Shown: positions 26,106 to 35,889, counted from the first letter of the stretch. The stretch is DNA of 47,484 bases from Rhodospirillaceae bacterium (GCA_028822445.1 JAPKDQ010000011.1:1-47484), one strand, 5' to 3'. Notes: generated by a model from the sequence alone, not told the origin. Program-made: numbers and translations.

Positions 26106-26912
26106 TTAGTGAAATTCGAGTTCCAGAAGCGCGGGGTCGTCAAGAAAAGGCGATAGAGAGTGATCGAGAACATCTACCCAGCCTAACACCGCACCGTCAT
26201 CTACTAACAAATCTTGGCGTATTTCAATCTGCACACTCGCAAGGCCTTGGGACCCAGCCTGAACCTTCAGGGTGTAACCATACTCCACTCCCGAATAGGG
26301 TTGGTTATCACCTATTACAAGGTTCGTCGCTTTGCTCAGCCTTGAGATGAGGACGTCAGCCAATCGCCGATCCGCGGTAGACATAACCCCAATGTGCCAT
26401 GGTCGATCTTCGCCACCAAAATCTGGCGTAAAAGAATGTATTGATACAAGTAGCGGCCCAGGACCTATTCGGCGCAACCGTGCAATCTGTTCGGATATAG
26501 CTAGATGATACGGCCAATAAAATAACGCGGCCCGGCGCCGCCTGTCCTCCTCCATAAGATCTTGATTAGCCGGCACAACCGTATTGTCACTTTCATGTGG
26601 CATCGAAGACGCATCACCCAACGGGCGATTGGGGTCGACGATCAACCTCGAATATCGACTCAGCACAGCCGCTGCCAACCATCGCCTCGAGAGCTCAGTG
26701 GCCACCATCGCAGCGCCAGGATCCCATGCAATATGGCGTAACAAGTCTTCTTCTCCGATCCCCAGACCGTTCATAGCTGCCGGCACAGCATTTCCTGCGT
26801 GATCAGCGATCAGAAGAACAGCACGCGTGCTCGCCGGGTTAAGGATTGAAACTGGATCTAAGTCATCGCCTGCCAGAACGTCTGGGCACAGGTAAGCACT
26901 CATGGCGTCCAT
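26106..26912 (-). CDS. N-formylglutamate amidohydrolase
   Basis: This 268-residue protein belongs to the N-formylglutamate deformylase/amidohydrolase family, which yields glutamate and formate at the end of one histidine degradation route. Visible family features are LLIADHAGNAVP (metal-binding His), HIAWDPGAAMVATELSRR, RLIVDPNRP, LVSIHSFTPDF and VQIEIRQDLL. No hut genes are nearby, so a role in general N-formyl amide turnover is equally possible. The start may be ATG 26912 or 26903. Confidence 0.88.
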   Translation of the reverse strand: MDAMSAYLCPDVLAGDDLDPVSILNPASTRAVLLIADHAGNAVPAAMNGLGIGEEDLLRHIAWDPGAAMVATELSRRWLAAAVLSRYSRLIVDPNRPLGDASSMPHESDNTVVPANQDLMEEDRRRRAALFYWPYHLAISEQIARLRRIGPGPLLVSIHSFTPDFGGEDRPWHIGVMSTADRRLADVLISRLSKATNLVIGDNQPYSGVEYGYTLKVQAGSQGLASVQIEIRQDLLVDDGAVLGWVDVLDHSLSPFLDDPALLELEFH

Positions 26913-26950
26913 TCATTTTCCTGTCATACAAATTCTATAAGGAGGTCATC

Positions 26951-27118
26951 CTGAGCGTTTCCATTTACAAAACAAGGCGTCTTTTTTTATGGGCCGTCGC
27001 ACTTCTCGCACAGCCGGCCAGCACAGTGATTATTTTCTGGATCGTTTTGGCGGAGGCAATCACTATTGATAAAGTCATAGTAATGGCTGCCATCATTAGG
27101 GGCATTTGGTTTTTATAG
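26951..27118 (+). CDS. Possible small membrane protein with CTG start
   Basis: Directly after a perfect AAGGAGG (26939-26945), an open frame from CTG 26951 encodes 55 residues with two hydrophobic stretches (FLWAVALLAQPASTVIIFWIVLA and IVMAAIIRGIWFL). No in-frame ATG, GTG or TTG lies at a proper distance. The strong ribosome site and membrane-like composition support a real gene, but the start codon is non-standard and I recognise no family. It lies divergent from the amidohydrolase and ahead of pyruvate kinase. Confidence 0.4.
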   Translation: MSVSIYKTRRLFLWAVALLAQPASTVIIFWIVLAEAITIDKVIVMAAIIRGIWFL

Positions 27119-27211
27119 AAGGGTACGCCAACGATAACCAAGGACTAGAAGAGTGCTAAAACCATCTTGAACCCACTGGCGGGAATGTCATCAGGCGCGT
27201 ACAATATCCAT

Positions 27212-28639
27212 ATGACTAGAAAACGCCGCGGAAAAATAATCGCAACACTTGGCCCTGCCTCTAGTTCGGCAGAGACCATCGCAGATCTCTATGATGCAGG
27301 AGCTGACGTTTTTAGGCTCAACTTCAGCCATGGCAGTCACGAGGACCATGCCGCTCGGGTTGCTGACATACGTACCTTAGAAAAACAGGTCGGCCATCCC
27401 ATCGGCATTCTCATGGACCTTCAAGGCCCCAAACTGCGCATTGGTGTTTTCGCGAGTGAAGGTGGTGTTGTCCTAGAAGCAGGGGCCACATTCCGGCTGG
27501 ATATGGATGAAACACCAGGAGATCAAAACCGAGTTGGCCTTCCTCACAAAGAAATTTTTCAGACCTTAAAGCCAGGGGCTTCTCTGCTCGTTAATGATGG
27601 CCACCTTCGGTTCCAAGTATTGAATTGCGGAGAAGACTGGGCCGAAACAAGGGTCATCGTTCCCGGCGCCTTAACCAACCGCAAGGGCGTGAACGTTCCG
27701 GATGTAACATTTCCCCTGCCCGCCATGACAGAGAAAGATAAAATTGACCTCGAATTTGGGCTTAACCTAGGGATAGATTGGGTTGCGCTTTCATTCGTTC
27801 AAAGCCCACAGGATGTGGTGGAGCTGAAGGAACGAGTAAACGGAAGAGCGACAGTTATTGCAAAGCTGGAGAAACCAGCAGCACTCCATTATCTAGATAA
27901 AATCGTGGCGGAAGCCGATGGTATAATGATTGCGCGCGGGGATCTTGGCGTCGAGGTGCCCCTAGAACAAGTACCCGTTCTTCAGAAGCGTATTATCAGA
28001 GCCTGCCGGAAAGCCGGAAAGCCTTCGATTGTTGCCACCCAGATGCTTGAGACAATGATCAAGTCACCGGTGCCGACCCGGGCTGAAGCGTCAGACGTTG
28101 CAACGGCGGTATACGACGGCGCTGACGCTGTGATGCTGTCTGCCGAAACCGCAGCAGGAGACTACCCAGTTCGCGCCGTTGCTACAATGGATCGGATTAT
28201 CTCTCAGGTAGAAGCTGATGAGTACTATTTAAGCCTAATGGCAGCAGGGCAAGATATTCCTGGTGATTCAGCGCCTGAGGCAATCACCGCAGCTGCCAGA
28301 CAAATCGCATCCGCCTTAAAGGCCAAGGCCATTGTTACCTATACAACTTCGGGTTCAACGACACTTAGAGCAGCACGGGAAAGACCTCCGGCACGCATTC
28401 TATGTTTGACACCAAGCGAGACCGTTGCCCGACGCTTTGCTCTCGTTTGGGGCGTTCACAGCGTCGTAAACACGACACACACACCAGATCAGAGCATAGG
28501 TGCAATGGCCATAGAAACAGCTACGAGTGAAAAGTTGGCTGAGCACGGGGACATACTCGTCGTTACGGCTGGGATCCCGTTTGGCACAGTTGGATCGACC
28601 AACATGATCCGGGTCGTTCGGATTGGAGAGGATACCTAA
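27212..28639 (+). CDS. pyk: Pyruvate kinase
   Basis: This protein has about 475 residues and catalyses phosphoenolpyruvate plus ADP to pyruvate plus ATP, the last step of glycolysis. Motifs run in order: KIIATLGPAS, FRLNFSHGSHEDH, LMDLQGPKLRIG, IIRACRKAGKPSIVATQMLE, and MLSAETAAGDYP before the C-terminal domain. The ATG at 27212 is chosen by family alignment; in-frame TTG 27167 and ATG 27185 would add residues not seen in the family. It is followed by a strong terminator. Confidence 0.95.
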   Translation: MTRKRRGKIIATLGPASSSAETIADLYDAGADVFRLNFSHGSHEDHAARVADIRTLEKQVGHPIGILMDLQGPKLRIGVFASEGGVVLEAGATFRLDMDETPGDQNRVGLPHKEIFQTLKPGASLLVNDGHLRFQVLNCGEDWAETRVIVPGALTNRKGVNVPDVTFPLPAMTEKDKIDLEFGLNLGIDWVALSFVQSPQDVVELKERVNGRATVIAKLEKPAALHYLDKIVAEADGIMIARGDLGVEVPLEQVPVLQKRIIRACRKAGKPSIVATQMLETMIKSPVPTRAEASDVATAVYDGADAVMLSAETAAGDYPVRAVATMDRIISQVEADEYYLSLMAAGQDIPGDSAPEAITAAARQIASALKAKAIVTYTTSGSTTLRAARERPPARILCLTPSETVARRFALVWGVHSVVNTTHTPDQSIGAMAIETATSEKLAEHGDILVVTAGIPFGTVGSTNMIRVVRIGEDT

Positions 28640-28670
28640 ACTACAGCGTTTAAAAATCCCCGGTTAAAAC

Positions 28671-28700
28671 AAAAAAACCGCATTATACTGCGGTTTTTTT
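28671..28700 (+). terminator. Rho-independent terminator between pyk and rpmJ
   Basis: aaaaaaaccgca pairs with tgcggttttttt around ttatac. The A run and T run make it bidirectional, serving pyk on the plus strand and rpmJ on the minus strand. Confidence 0.92.
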
Positions 28701-28733
28701 TATCTTTGCGGCGTAAAGAGCTAAAAATAAAGA

Positions 28734-28859
28734 TCAACCCTGGCGAGCCTTAAACCGTGGGTTCTTCTTGTTAATTACGTATACGCGGCCTTTGCGCCGT
28801 ACAACGATGCAGTTCTTATCACGCTTCTTCGCGGATTTCAGTGAGCAGCGCACTTTCAT
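28734..28859 (-). CDS. rpmJ: 50S ribosomal protein L36
   Basis: This 41-residue protein reads [20 protein letters not shown], then [21 protein letters not shown]. It is the alphaproteobacterial L36 type, longer than the 37-38-residue zinc-ribbon form and lacking its full set of zinc ligands. L36 is a late-assembling large-subunit protein. AAGGAA lies upstream of the ATG and the bidirectional terminator lies downstream. It stands alone, away from other ribosomal genes. Confidence 0.95.
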   Translation of the reverse strand: MKVRCSLKSAKKRDKNCIVVRRKGRVYVINKKNPRFKARQG

Positions 28860-29510
28860 GGTGCAATTCCTTGCTTCGCTGGCGGCTTAGCGACTTGCCA
28901 AACCGAAAGAAGGACGGCTTATACCCAACCCCATGCCACAGTGCAAGGGCACAATACCGGGCTAGCCTAGGAAAGGTGCTGTAGCGGCCAATCTCGCACT
29001 ACACTAGCCAAAACTGCAGCAATGCGGTGACCCCGATAGGCTATTCAAGGCTGCTAAGTCCCGAGACTTCTCAACAATAACCAACCTAGCCCCATGGATA
29101 GGGTCCGCCATTTACTGATGAAGAATGGGCGGAGTTAAAAATATCCGCCCCTTAATTGACACTCGAATAGCCTGTGAACCACCCCACACTATCTTGCGCC
29201 CTAGTATTGACGATTACTGGAGGACAAAACCATCCTGCTAACTATTTCGGTCATATCCGAAATACTGCCCAGCCGTATCGCTCTGGTCTGCCGCCTGGCG
29301 CCTGGCGCACCTAGAGCGCTTCTTAACAAAGCAACCCTAGCAGAAACACAATATGAACTATCTTGCAGAGCTAGTTTCCTTATACAAGTCTACTGTTGAG
29401 CCTGGTTTGGTTGACTTTGTGCGGCTCCTGCATCATATAGTGCGCCTTAATGAGCGTGGCGGCGCGACAAAATCGCACTTTTTGACCCCCGCAAGGACTT
29501 TTCAATTTCC
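28860..29510. other. Intergenic region and probable leader of the DEAD-box helicase
   Basis: About 650 bases between divergent rpmJ and the helicase. A 7-bp hairpin is visible (gggcgga 29127-29133 with tccgccc 29144-29150, followed by cttaatt), possibly an attenuator or a weak terminator. DEAD-box genes often have long regulated leaders, which would fit. No gene is supported here. Confidence 0.5.
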
Positions 29511-31040
29511 ATGACTTTTGAAGACCTGGGCCTAGAGCCGAGCACACTGAAAGCAGTTGCAGAATCCGGTTACACGGAGCCAACTCCGATTCAAGAAAAG
29601 GCGATTCCGATCGCTCTCATGGGCAGAGATGTCATGGGTATCGCGCAGACTGGAACAGGGAAAACTGCTTGTTTCACTCTTCCTATGATTGATATCCTTA
29701 GTTCGGGGCGCTCTAAAGCTCGCATGCCCCGCGCTCTAATCCTATGCCCAACGCGGGAGTTGGCCGCACAGGCTGCCGATAACTTTGCTAAGTATTCGAA
29801 GTACGCAGACTTATCCATGGCCCTGATAATTGGTGGCACATCTTTTACCGACCAAGAAAGAGCCCTCAACAAGACCTGCGATGTTTTAATTGCTACTCCA
29901 GGGCGATTGCTCGACCTTTTCGAACGAGGAAAAATTCTTCTAAATGATGTTAAATATTTCGTAATTGATGAAGCTGATCGCATGCTCGACATGGGCTTCA
30001 TCCCTGATGTTGAACGCATTGCCAAGCTGGTGCCTACACTTCGTCAGACATTATTCTTCTCTGCAACAATGGACAAACAGATTAAGCGCCTGTCAGAAGC
30101 ATTCCTAATGAACCCAAAAGAAGTTGCAGTTGACGCCCCTTCTACAACTGCGACCACAATCACACAGGCGCTCATTAAAACGACCGTTTCAGACAAGGGC
30201 GATACTTTGCGAAAACTTATTCGCGAAGAAGGAATTGAGAATGGCTTCGTATTTTGCAATCGCAAGAAAGACGTGGATATTCTATTCAAATCCCTAACGA
30301 AGCACGGCATCAATGCGATCGCACTTCATGGTGATATGCCACAGTCCAAGCGAACCGAAATGCTTGCAACGTTTAAGACAGGAATCGCAGGGTTGCTCGT
30401 CTGCTCTGACGTTGCAGCACGCGGATTAGATGTCGCCGCAGTACCCTACGTTATCAATTTTGACGTCCCGAATAATGCGGAAGATTACGTGCACCGCATC
30501 GGACGAACGGGCCGCGCTGGCATGCAAGGAAAAGCATTCACGTTAGCCGTTCCAGCAGATAGTAAAATGTTACTCTCAATCGAGAAACTAATTGGAGGTC
30601 CAATTCCTCCAGTCGGCCCGGCACGCGATTCAAAGACCTCCGCCACTCCAGTCGAGAAAAAGAGCGCCAAGCAAGAAAATAAAATAAAGCGAGATAAAAT
30701 AGACGGTGGGACTAAGGATAGTGCTCCTTCTGAACCTTTAAAGACAAAGGACCAACCTTCTGCTGCCCCTATCGAAGAAAATAAACCTGAAACGTCTCAG
30801 GCCGTGACTATCCAACAACCGACCGTCTCTCAGACGAAAATGCCAGAGCTTCAAAAGAAAGAACAGGCTCCTCGGCGCCAGAAACGGGATAGAAGCAGAC
30901 ATGACCCAGACGTTGGCGTCATGGATCACGGAGAAGATGTTCTGGCCTTTGGTGCCCATACACCAAGCTTTTTAAAGGTTGAACCGTACGTCGCAGATGC
31001 TGCAGAGCCTACAGGCACGATTGAACAACCCGCTAGCTAA
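29511..31040 (+). CDS. DEAD-box ATP-dependent RNA helicase (RhlE-like)
   Basis: This 509-residue protein remodels structured RNA using ATP. Motifs are Q motif PTPIQEKAIP, Walker A AQTGTGKT (45-52), PTRELA, DEAD (153-156), SAT, ARGLDVAAVPYVINFD and HRIGRTGRAG. After the core, from about residue 380, comes a low-complexity tail of about 120 residues rich in Lys, Pro, Gln and Glu, likely disordered and RNA-binding. The AAGGA ahead of the ATG is 13 bases away, so initiation may be weak or regulated. RhlE/DeaD-type assignment is from the motif set. Confidence 0.93.
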   Translation: MTFEDLGLEPSTLKAVAESGYTEPTPIQEKAIPIALMGRDVMGIAQTGTGKTACFTLPMIDILSSGRSKARMPRALILCPTRELAAQAADNFAKYSKYADLSMALIIGGTSFTDQERALNKTCDVLIATPGRLLDLFERGKILLNDVKYFVIDEADRMLDMGFIPDVERIAKLVPTLRQTLFFSATMDKQIKRLSEAFLMNPKEVAVDAPSTTATTITQALIKTTVSDKGDTLRKLIREEGIENGFVFCNRKKDVDILFKSLTKHGINAIALHGDMPQSKRTEMLATFKTGIAGLLVCSDVAARGLDVAAVPYVINFDVPNNAEDYVHRIGRTGRAGMQGKAFTLAVPADSKMLLSIEKLIGGPIPPVGPARDSKTSATPVEKKSAKQENKIKRDKIDGGTKDSAPSEPLKTKDQPSAAPIEENKPETSQAVTIQQPTVSQTKMPELQKKEQAPRRQKRDRSRHDPDVGVMDHGEDVLAFGAHTPSFLKVEPYVADAAEPTGTIEQPAS

Positions 31041-31058
31041 GAACTTGGCGTTTAGCGT

Positions 31059-31460
31059 TTAATTAAAAGCGACGTCAGGTTCCTTTGGTAATTCTTCCAG
31101 ATCGACATTAACTGGGCCCGCATGATGATGAATTATGCACCATTCATTGCCATTTCTCGTGAATACGTTCGTAGCGGACAGATAGACTGATCCTAATTCT
31201 TCAAAACAGATTACAATCGCAATCTCGCCGTGGATCGTCACACGAGGCACTCTGCACTTTACATCTGGCGCACCGCCTTCGCCCAAGATTGCTTCCCAGC
31301 TCGCCATAACCTCGTCGCGTCCATGAAGAGCCTGCCAACCAGGGTGAATGCACGTCACGCCTTTCGGCCCCCACAACCGATCCATCGCTTCAAAGTCGTT
31401 ACCCGCAAAGGCCGCATAGAAGCGGTCGTTAGCAAACAAAACTGCCTCTTCTTCGCCCAT
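31059..31460 (-). CDS. SnoaL-like / NTF2-fold protein
   Basis: This protein has about 133 residues. The ATG at 31460 is preferred, with GAGAGAG upstream; another in-frame ATG lies at 31475. The sequence fits the SnoaL-like NTF2 fold: FANDRFYAAFAGNDFEAMDR, LWGPKGVTCIHPGWQALHGR and WCIIHHHAGPV. Such proteins serve as small hydrolases, isomerases or binding modules, and the His-rich C-terminal strand is typical. Function is not determinable. It is convergent with the helicase, with an 18-base gap. Confidence 0.8.
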   Translation of the reverse strand: MGEEEAVLFANDRFYAAFAGNDFEAMDRLWGPKGVTCIHPGWQALHGRDEVMASWEAILGEGGAPDVKCRVPRVTIHGEIAIVICFEELGSVYLSATNVFTRNGNEWCIIHHHAGPVNVDLEELPKEPDVAFN

Positions 31461-31553
31461 ATAAGTCTCTCTCATTTCTGAACACCACGTAGTGCATGGT
31501 AATTATACATATCCTATCATGAGCTAAGTTTAACCTGGGGTAGGTATACTAAC

Positions 31554-32264
31554 ATGATCAATAGCATACGCCTTGATGGCCCTCGCAGGGATCCAGATTC
31601 TGGTAAACCCGCTGTACAAGCCGTTATTTTTCTTCATGGCTACGGCTCTGACGGCAATGACCTCATCAGTTTGGCACCCTACTTTGCCGAAAGCCTTCCT
31701 GATGCCAAATTCTTCAGCCCTAACGCCCCCGAACCTGGTGAGACAGGGCTTGGATGCCAATGGTTCACACTCCAAGGCTACGACCCAGATTTAATGAGAC
31801 GAGATCCGGTTCGAATGGGGGATGCTTTCTCGATAATGTACGAAGGGGCAAAGATAGCGGCTGAACCACTGAATGATTACTTAGACATTATACTTAAAGA
31901 CTTAGGCCTGCCCCCTAACAAGCTTGCGTTAATTGGATTCTCACAGGGTGCTATGATGGCAATCCATGTCGCATTGCGGCGAACCAAAGCTCTTGGGGCC
32001 GTCATCGGCTACTCTGGCGCGCTACTAGGCGCACAGTATATTAAGCGCGAAACTGTCGCGCCACCGCCCCTACTGCTCGTCCATGGATCCTCAGATGACG
32101 TTGTACCGGTCAACGCGCTAACCCACATGCAGGAAACGTTGGACACGGCAGACATTCCATACTCTGCACACGTTATTCCTAACCACGGCCATGGCATTGA
32201 GCAGGTTGGCGCCACCCTTGGCCGGTCTTTTCTCGAGGATAAACTGACCAGGGCTGATCAATGA
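31554..32264 (+). CDS. Alpha/beta-hydrolase, carboxylesterase/phospholipase type
   Basis: This 236-residue protein belongs to the carboxylesterase/thioesterase (YpfH, APT1-like) group. FLHGYGSDGNDLI is the oxyanion region, GFSQGAMMA holds the nucleophilic serine, HGSSDDVVPV the aspartate and NHGHGIEQ the histidine. Relatives hydrolyse short acyl esters or thioesters. It may head a plus-strand group with the VOC and propeller genes; the 94-base gap leaves this open. Confidence 0.88.
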   Translation: MINSIRLDGPRRDPDSGKPAVQAVIFLHGYGSDGNDLISLAPYFAESLPDAKFFSPNAPEPGETGLGCQWFTLQGYDPDLMRRDPVRMGDAFSIMYEGAKIAAEPLNDYLDIILKDLGLPPNKLALIGFSQGAMMAIHVALRRTKALGAVIGYSGALLGAQYIKRETVAPPPLLLVHGSSDDVVPVNALTHMQETLDTADIPYSAHVIPNHGHGIEQVGATLGRSFLEDKLTRADQ

Positions 32265-32358
32265 CTGCAAACGACGTTATTGCGCTAACTGACAAATAAA
32301 CTCAGACTATAGATTCTAAGTCACTCTTACGGCTCAAATCACCTTCAAGGATATACAA

Positions 32359-33240
32359 ATGCTCGGACCAATTCTTGCAGTAACGCTAGCCGTTCCGGAC
32401 CTTGCGGTAATTGAGCGCGCATATGGGGAAACCCTAGGTTATCAGGTTGTAGAGCGCGGTGAAATTAGTGCTGAAGTATCCGGCGTATGGAACGCCCCCA
32501 TCACCGCTGGTCGGCCATACCTAATCATGCAGCCAGCCAGTGGCGCTGATATGGTTTTCCGTTTCGTAGAATCTCCGCCAGTCCCTGGCTATGAGCCACT
32601 CAAGACCTTTGGCTGGAATGCCAACGAGCTTCTCGTGGAAGATGTGGACTCCATGCCAACTCGTTTAGAAAACTCTGAGTTTCAAATCATTGCGATGCCC
32701 CGCAATCTATCTACAACCGACGACATAAAAGCGATGCAGGCCTTTGGACCAGCGAAGGAACTCACCTATTTCACAACCGTGAAGAGTACCTCATTCGGAC
32801 TTGGAAAAGCCGAGTCATATGTTGACCGCGTTTTCATCGTAATTAACGGCGGCAAAAGTATGGATAGCCATATTAATTTCTACGGCAAAACATTGGGAAT
32901 AGAAGTCTCTAAACCTCAACCAGTTCGAATGTCGGCACTCAATGCAATTCTTGGCTTTGATTCAGAGCGCGAGCACCCACTCTCTACAGCGAATATTGGT
33001 GGCCCCTTCATGATCGAACTAGATCAATACCCCGAAGGCACTATTGATAGACCGCTTTTACCTGGCGATATTCCGCCAGGCATCTCAATTGTATCCTTCG
33101 TCGTTGAAGACCTAGATACCATTCCAGTCAACTATAGATCGAAGTTCCTGAAACCTGCAGGCAGACCCTATAACGGCAATCGTTCTGGACTTACTGTCGG
33201 GCCGAACGGTGAATGGATTGAACTTATCGAGCGCAAATAG
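32359..33240 (+). CDS. VOC (glyoxalase-like) family protein, two modules
   Basis: This 293-residue protein has AAGGAT upstream of its ATG. Two vicinal-oxygen-chelate modules are visible: the first from LGPILAVTLAVPDLAVIERA with YGETLGYQVVERG, the second from VDRVFIVINGGKSMDSHINF with YGKTLGIEV, ending in GPNGEWIELIER. Metal ligands cannot be assigned securely, and the substrate is unknown. The propeller gene begins three bases after its stop, so the two are very likely translated as a pair. Confidence 0.8.
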   Translation: MLGPILAVTLAVPDLAVIERAYGETLGYQVVERGEISAEVSGVWNAPITAGRPYLIMQPASGADMVFRFVESPPVPGYEPLKTFGWNANELLVEDVDSMPTRLENSEFQIIAMPRNLSTTDDIKAMQAFGPAKELTYFTTVKSTSFGLGKAESYVDRVFIVINGGKSMDSHINFYGKTLGIEVSKPQPVRMSALNAILGFDSEREHPLSTANIGGPFMIELDQYPEGTIDRPLLPGDIPPGISIVSFVVEDLDTIPVNYRSKFLKPAGRPYNGNRSGLTVGPNGEWIELIERK

Positions 33241-33243
33241 ATA

Positions 33244-35808
33244 GTGACTAGGCTTGTAATCTTACTGCTATCCTTTCTTTGGATGCCGGCTGCCTTAGCG
33301 CAAGAGGCCCCACATACGGGTCGTGCACTTTGGCGTGCATATGACACCAGAGAAACAGGAGCGATGCAGCGTACTTACGAGATGGCCTTTGATGACCGCG
33401 GCATTCTTTACGCCGCCAACGAGGCAGGCCTCGTGTCTTTTGACGGATTCACTTGGCGCGTTTATGAAGCCGGTCTCAAGCGGATGCAGCTTCAATCAAT
33501 CCTGCCATTGGTAGACGGCTCGTGGTTAGCAGGCGGCGCACAATCACTCGGCATATTTCGGCCAACACAAAATGGCAATTTGAGTTGGAACCCAATCCTA
33601 GAACAAACTAAAGGCGTTGGTTCCACTATAAAAGGGGTGACTAGCCTAATACCGACAGAGACCGGCCCTCTTGTGATTACAGATCAGTCCGTTTCTCTGT
33701 GGAAAAACGAAAGCTTAACTCAGGTTTACGCCGGGCTTCCGACAGGCCTCAGCTTCCATACTGAACAGGGAATCATATTCTCCATTGAAGGCGGCTTGGT
33801 TCTACTTTCAGATGAAAAACCCATAGAGTTACTTCCACCCCCAGGTTGGAACGATTTAGAGCCAGTATCATTTTTTATGTCGGGTAGTGGTGAAATTATC
33901 CTCTTGACGAAGCGGTCAGGACTATTCGTCCTCTCGCTCGAAGGTCTCAGGTTTAACATCAAACCGGTGTGGGACATTCTACCACCAATCATCGAGACGT
34001 CTAATGTTACTGCTGGCGCCACATATGGAGACAGCACATTTCTTTTGGGCACCGATGCTGGAGCATTAGTTCACCTAAACTCAGACGGGACAGTTATACG
34101 ATCTTTAGATGAACGCAATGGCCTGCGTTTAAACGCCATACGTGGGATTAGTGTCAGGTCCGATGGGAACACCTTTGCTTTCTTTGACGGCGGATTTGTA
34201 TGGTTGGACTTAAGTGACTTGCGCCGCACTTGGGACCAGACAAACGGCTTGCCAGTAGCGGTTAAGACCATCGCAAGAGATGGTGCTTATGTGTATGCCG
34301 GAACTAATGCTGGTCTATATCGCTCTCTGTCTGGCAGCCGCATGCGCCCTATAAACAGCGTTGGAACGTCTCCTATTCGAATCGCAAAGGTCTTCAGGCG
34401 CAGTTCAATTAAAAACCATAACTCATTATTATTGGCACGTAGTGACGGGGTTTTTGATCTATTTGACGACCAGCTCACTGAGATAACCGACGCACAACCT
34501 ACTGCGCTATTTATATCCAAAACACAGCCGTCTCGCATTGCCGTGGGCACCAAGGATTCTATCAGGCTGTTCGAGTTTAGGAGAAGCAAATGGCATGACG
34601 TAAGCCGTCTTGGGGAAACCAAAGAAGCGCTAGTGTCTGACTTTACGGAAACTACTGATGGAACCCTTCTCGCGACTTATACAAACGGCACAATCAAAAT
34701 GTTCCCGGCTGATAAATGGCTTGGAGACGGAAACCTTAGAAACGTCGTTCCAATCTCGTATCAAACTTTCTCGCGCAGAAACACAGGGGCCTCAAATCCG
34801 CACTTCGTAAGAACCGAAAGCCAAATTTATCTCTTTAATACGGGCCCTCCAGTTAGATGGGATGACAAAGATCAAAAATTCACAATTGACATCAATTTAA
34901 ACAACCAAATTACGCGAACATTTGGCGAGAGCTATCCAGCTTGGTACAGCACGGCGCACAACGACGGAACCCTTTGGCTTCAAACAAATAGTGGGTCTCA
35001 CGCCATTTCTCCCTCGGATAATACTACAAAGAGTTTACCCCAATCCGTTGACGGCACATCAGAATACAACACCGTCTTCATAGATGAAGTTACAGAAAGT
35101 GTTTTATTCGGCACACCAGACGGTATTACGTCGATGCCAGCTACAGGTATGGTGGAACGCACCCTACTAGCCCAACTTAATCTTCGTGGCGCCTCCATCG
35201 ATGACCTCGATATATATCAGGGTGAAGGGCCGCCTGAAACAATCACCTTAACTCGCTCAGACGAGACCGTGACGCTTACTTTTTCTGTACTAGACTGGCA
35301 TACCAAATGCACAAAATCAGGAACAACAATCAGTATTGAAGAACTTGACCAAACCCGTATTACTAAACATTCGGTCGACAACACATGCGCAGTAAATATA
35401 AATCCCAAAACACTAAAACTGGGACAATCTCAGCTAACTGCACAAATGTTTCGTATGGGGAAACCTTTAACTAGTTCGCTTACAATTAATTTTAGAGTTT
35501 CAAAACCATGGCTCAATGGGAGTTGGCTTCCCCTCCTGTTTGGCCTCACTATTTCGATCACAATCCTAATTTTCTGGCCGAGGTCCCGCCGCATGTGGCC
35601 CAAACTAATACGGCGCACCCTAACTTTGGCGTCAGGATTGCAGTTAGCCTTAGCCGTCGCGTTGATAGCAGAAATTATTCCACCCCCAATATCAGTGACG
35701 GTTTGGCTTCTCTGGTTTTCTGGGTTAGCAGGAACTAGTCTTTTTCTTTCGGTTTTTTCAGACGCCCTGAAGTGCCTTAGCAATAATCAATTCATTTCGA
35801 GGTATTAA
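33244..35808 (+). CDS. Periplasmic beta-propeller sensor-like protein without an output domain
   Basis: This 854-residue protein starts at GTG, coupled to the VOC gene. A Sec signal ends in AALA. A long repeat region of short WD/reg-prop-like blades (for example AFDDRGILYAANEAGLVSFD and LEGLRFNIKPVWDILPP) resembles the sensor half of hybrid two-component proteins of the YYY type. A likely Y_Y_Y domain follows near residues 660-750, then about three membrane helices (FGLTISITILIFW, SGLQLALAVALIAEII, TVWLLWFSGLAG). It ends there, with no histidine kinase, receiver or DNA-binding domain. It may signal by protein contact or be a scaffold. Confidence 0.7.
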   Translation: MTRLVILLLSFLWMPAALAQEAPHTGRALWRAYDTRETGAMQRTYEMAFDDRGILYAANEAGLVSFDGFTWRVYEAGLKRMQLQSILPLVDGSWLAGGAQSLGIFRPTQNGNLSWNPILEQTKGVGSTIKGVTSLIPTETGPLVITDQSVSLWKNESLTQVYAGLPTGLSFHTEQGIIFSIEGGLVLLSDEKPIELLPPPGWNDLEPVSFFMSGSGEIILLTKRSGLFVLSLEGLRFNIKPVWDILPPIIETSNVTAGATYGDSTFLLGTDAGALVHLNSDGTVIRSLDERNGLRLNAIRGISVRSDGNTFAFFDGGFVWLDLSDLRRTWDQTNGLPVAVKTIARDGAYVYAGTNAGLYRSLSGSRMRPINSVGTSPIRIAKVFRRSSIKNHNSLLLARSDGVFDLFDDQLTEITDAQPTALFISKTQPSRIAVGTKDSIRLFEFRRSKWHDVSRLGETKEALVSDFTETTDGTLLATYTNGTIKMFPADKWLGDGNLRNVVPISYQTFSRRNTGASNPHFVRTESQIYLFNTGPPVRWDDKDQKFTIDINLNNQITRTFGESYPAWYSTAHNDGTLWLQTNSGSHAISPSDNTTKSLPQSVDGTSEYNTVFIDEVTESVLFGTPDGITSMPATGMVERTLLAQLNLRGASIDDLDIYQGEGPPETITLTRSDETVTLTFSVLDWHTKCTKSGTTISIEELDQTRITKHSVDNTCAVNINPKTLKLGQSQLTAQMFRMGKPLTSSLTINFRVSKPWLNGSWLPLLFGLTISITILIFWPRSRRMWPKLIRRTLTLASGLQLALAVALIAEIIPPPISVTVWLLWFSGLAGTSLFLSVFSDALKCLSNNQFISRY

Positions 35809-35889
35809 ATGCCTAACTATACAGGTTCTGTTTAAGGTTAAATCTCTTCTGATATGATTAAGCGACGAATAATGCGAGGTGATAGAATT

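Noticed and set aside
26846-26950. Upstream extension of the small membrane frame into the amidohydrolase gene
   Set aside because: It is antisense to the amidohydrolase N-terminus; the ribosome site at 26939 indicates a start after it.
29235-29398. A 54-codon frame from CTG after GGAGG at 29219
   Set aside because: Spacing to CTG is 11 bases and the sequence has no membrane or domain character; most likely leader sequence of the helicase.
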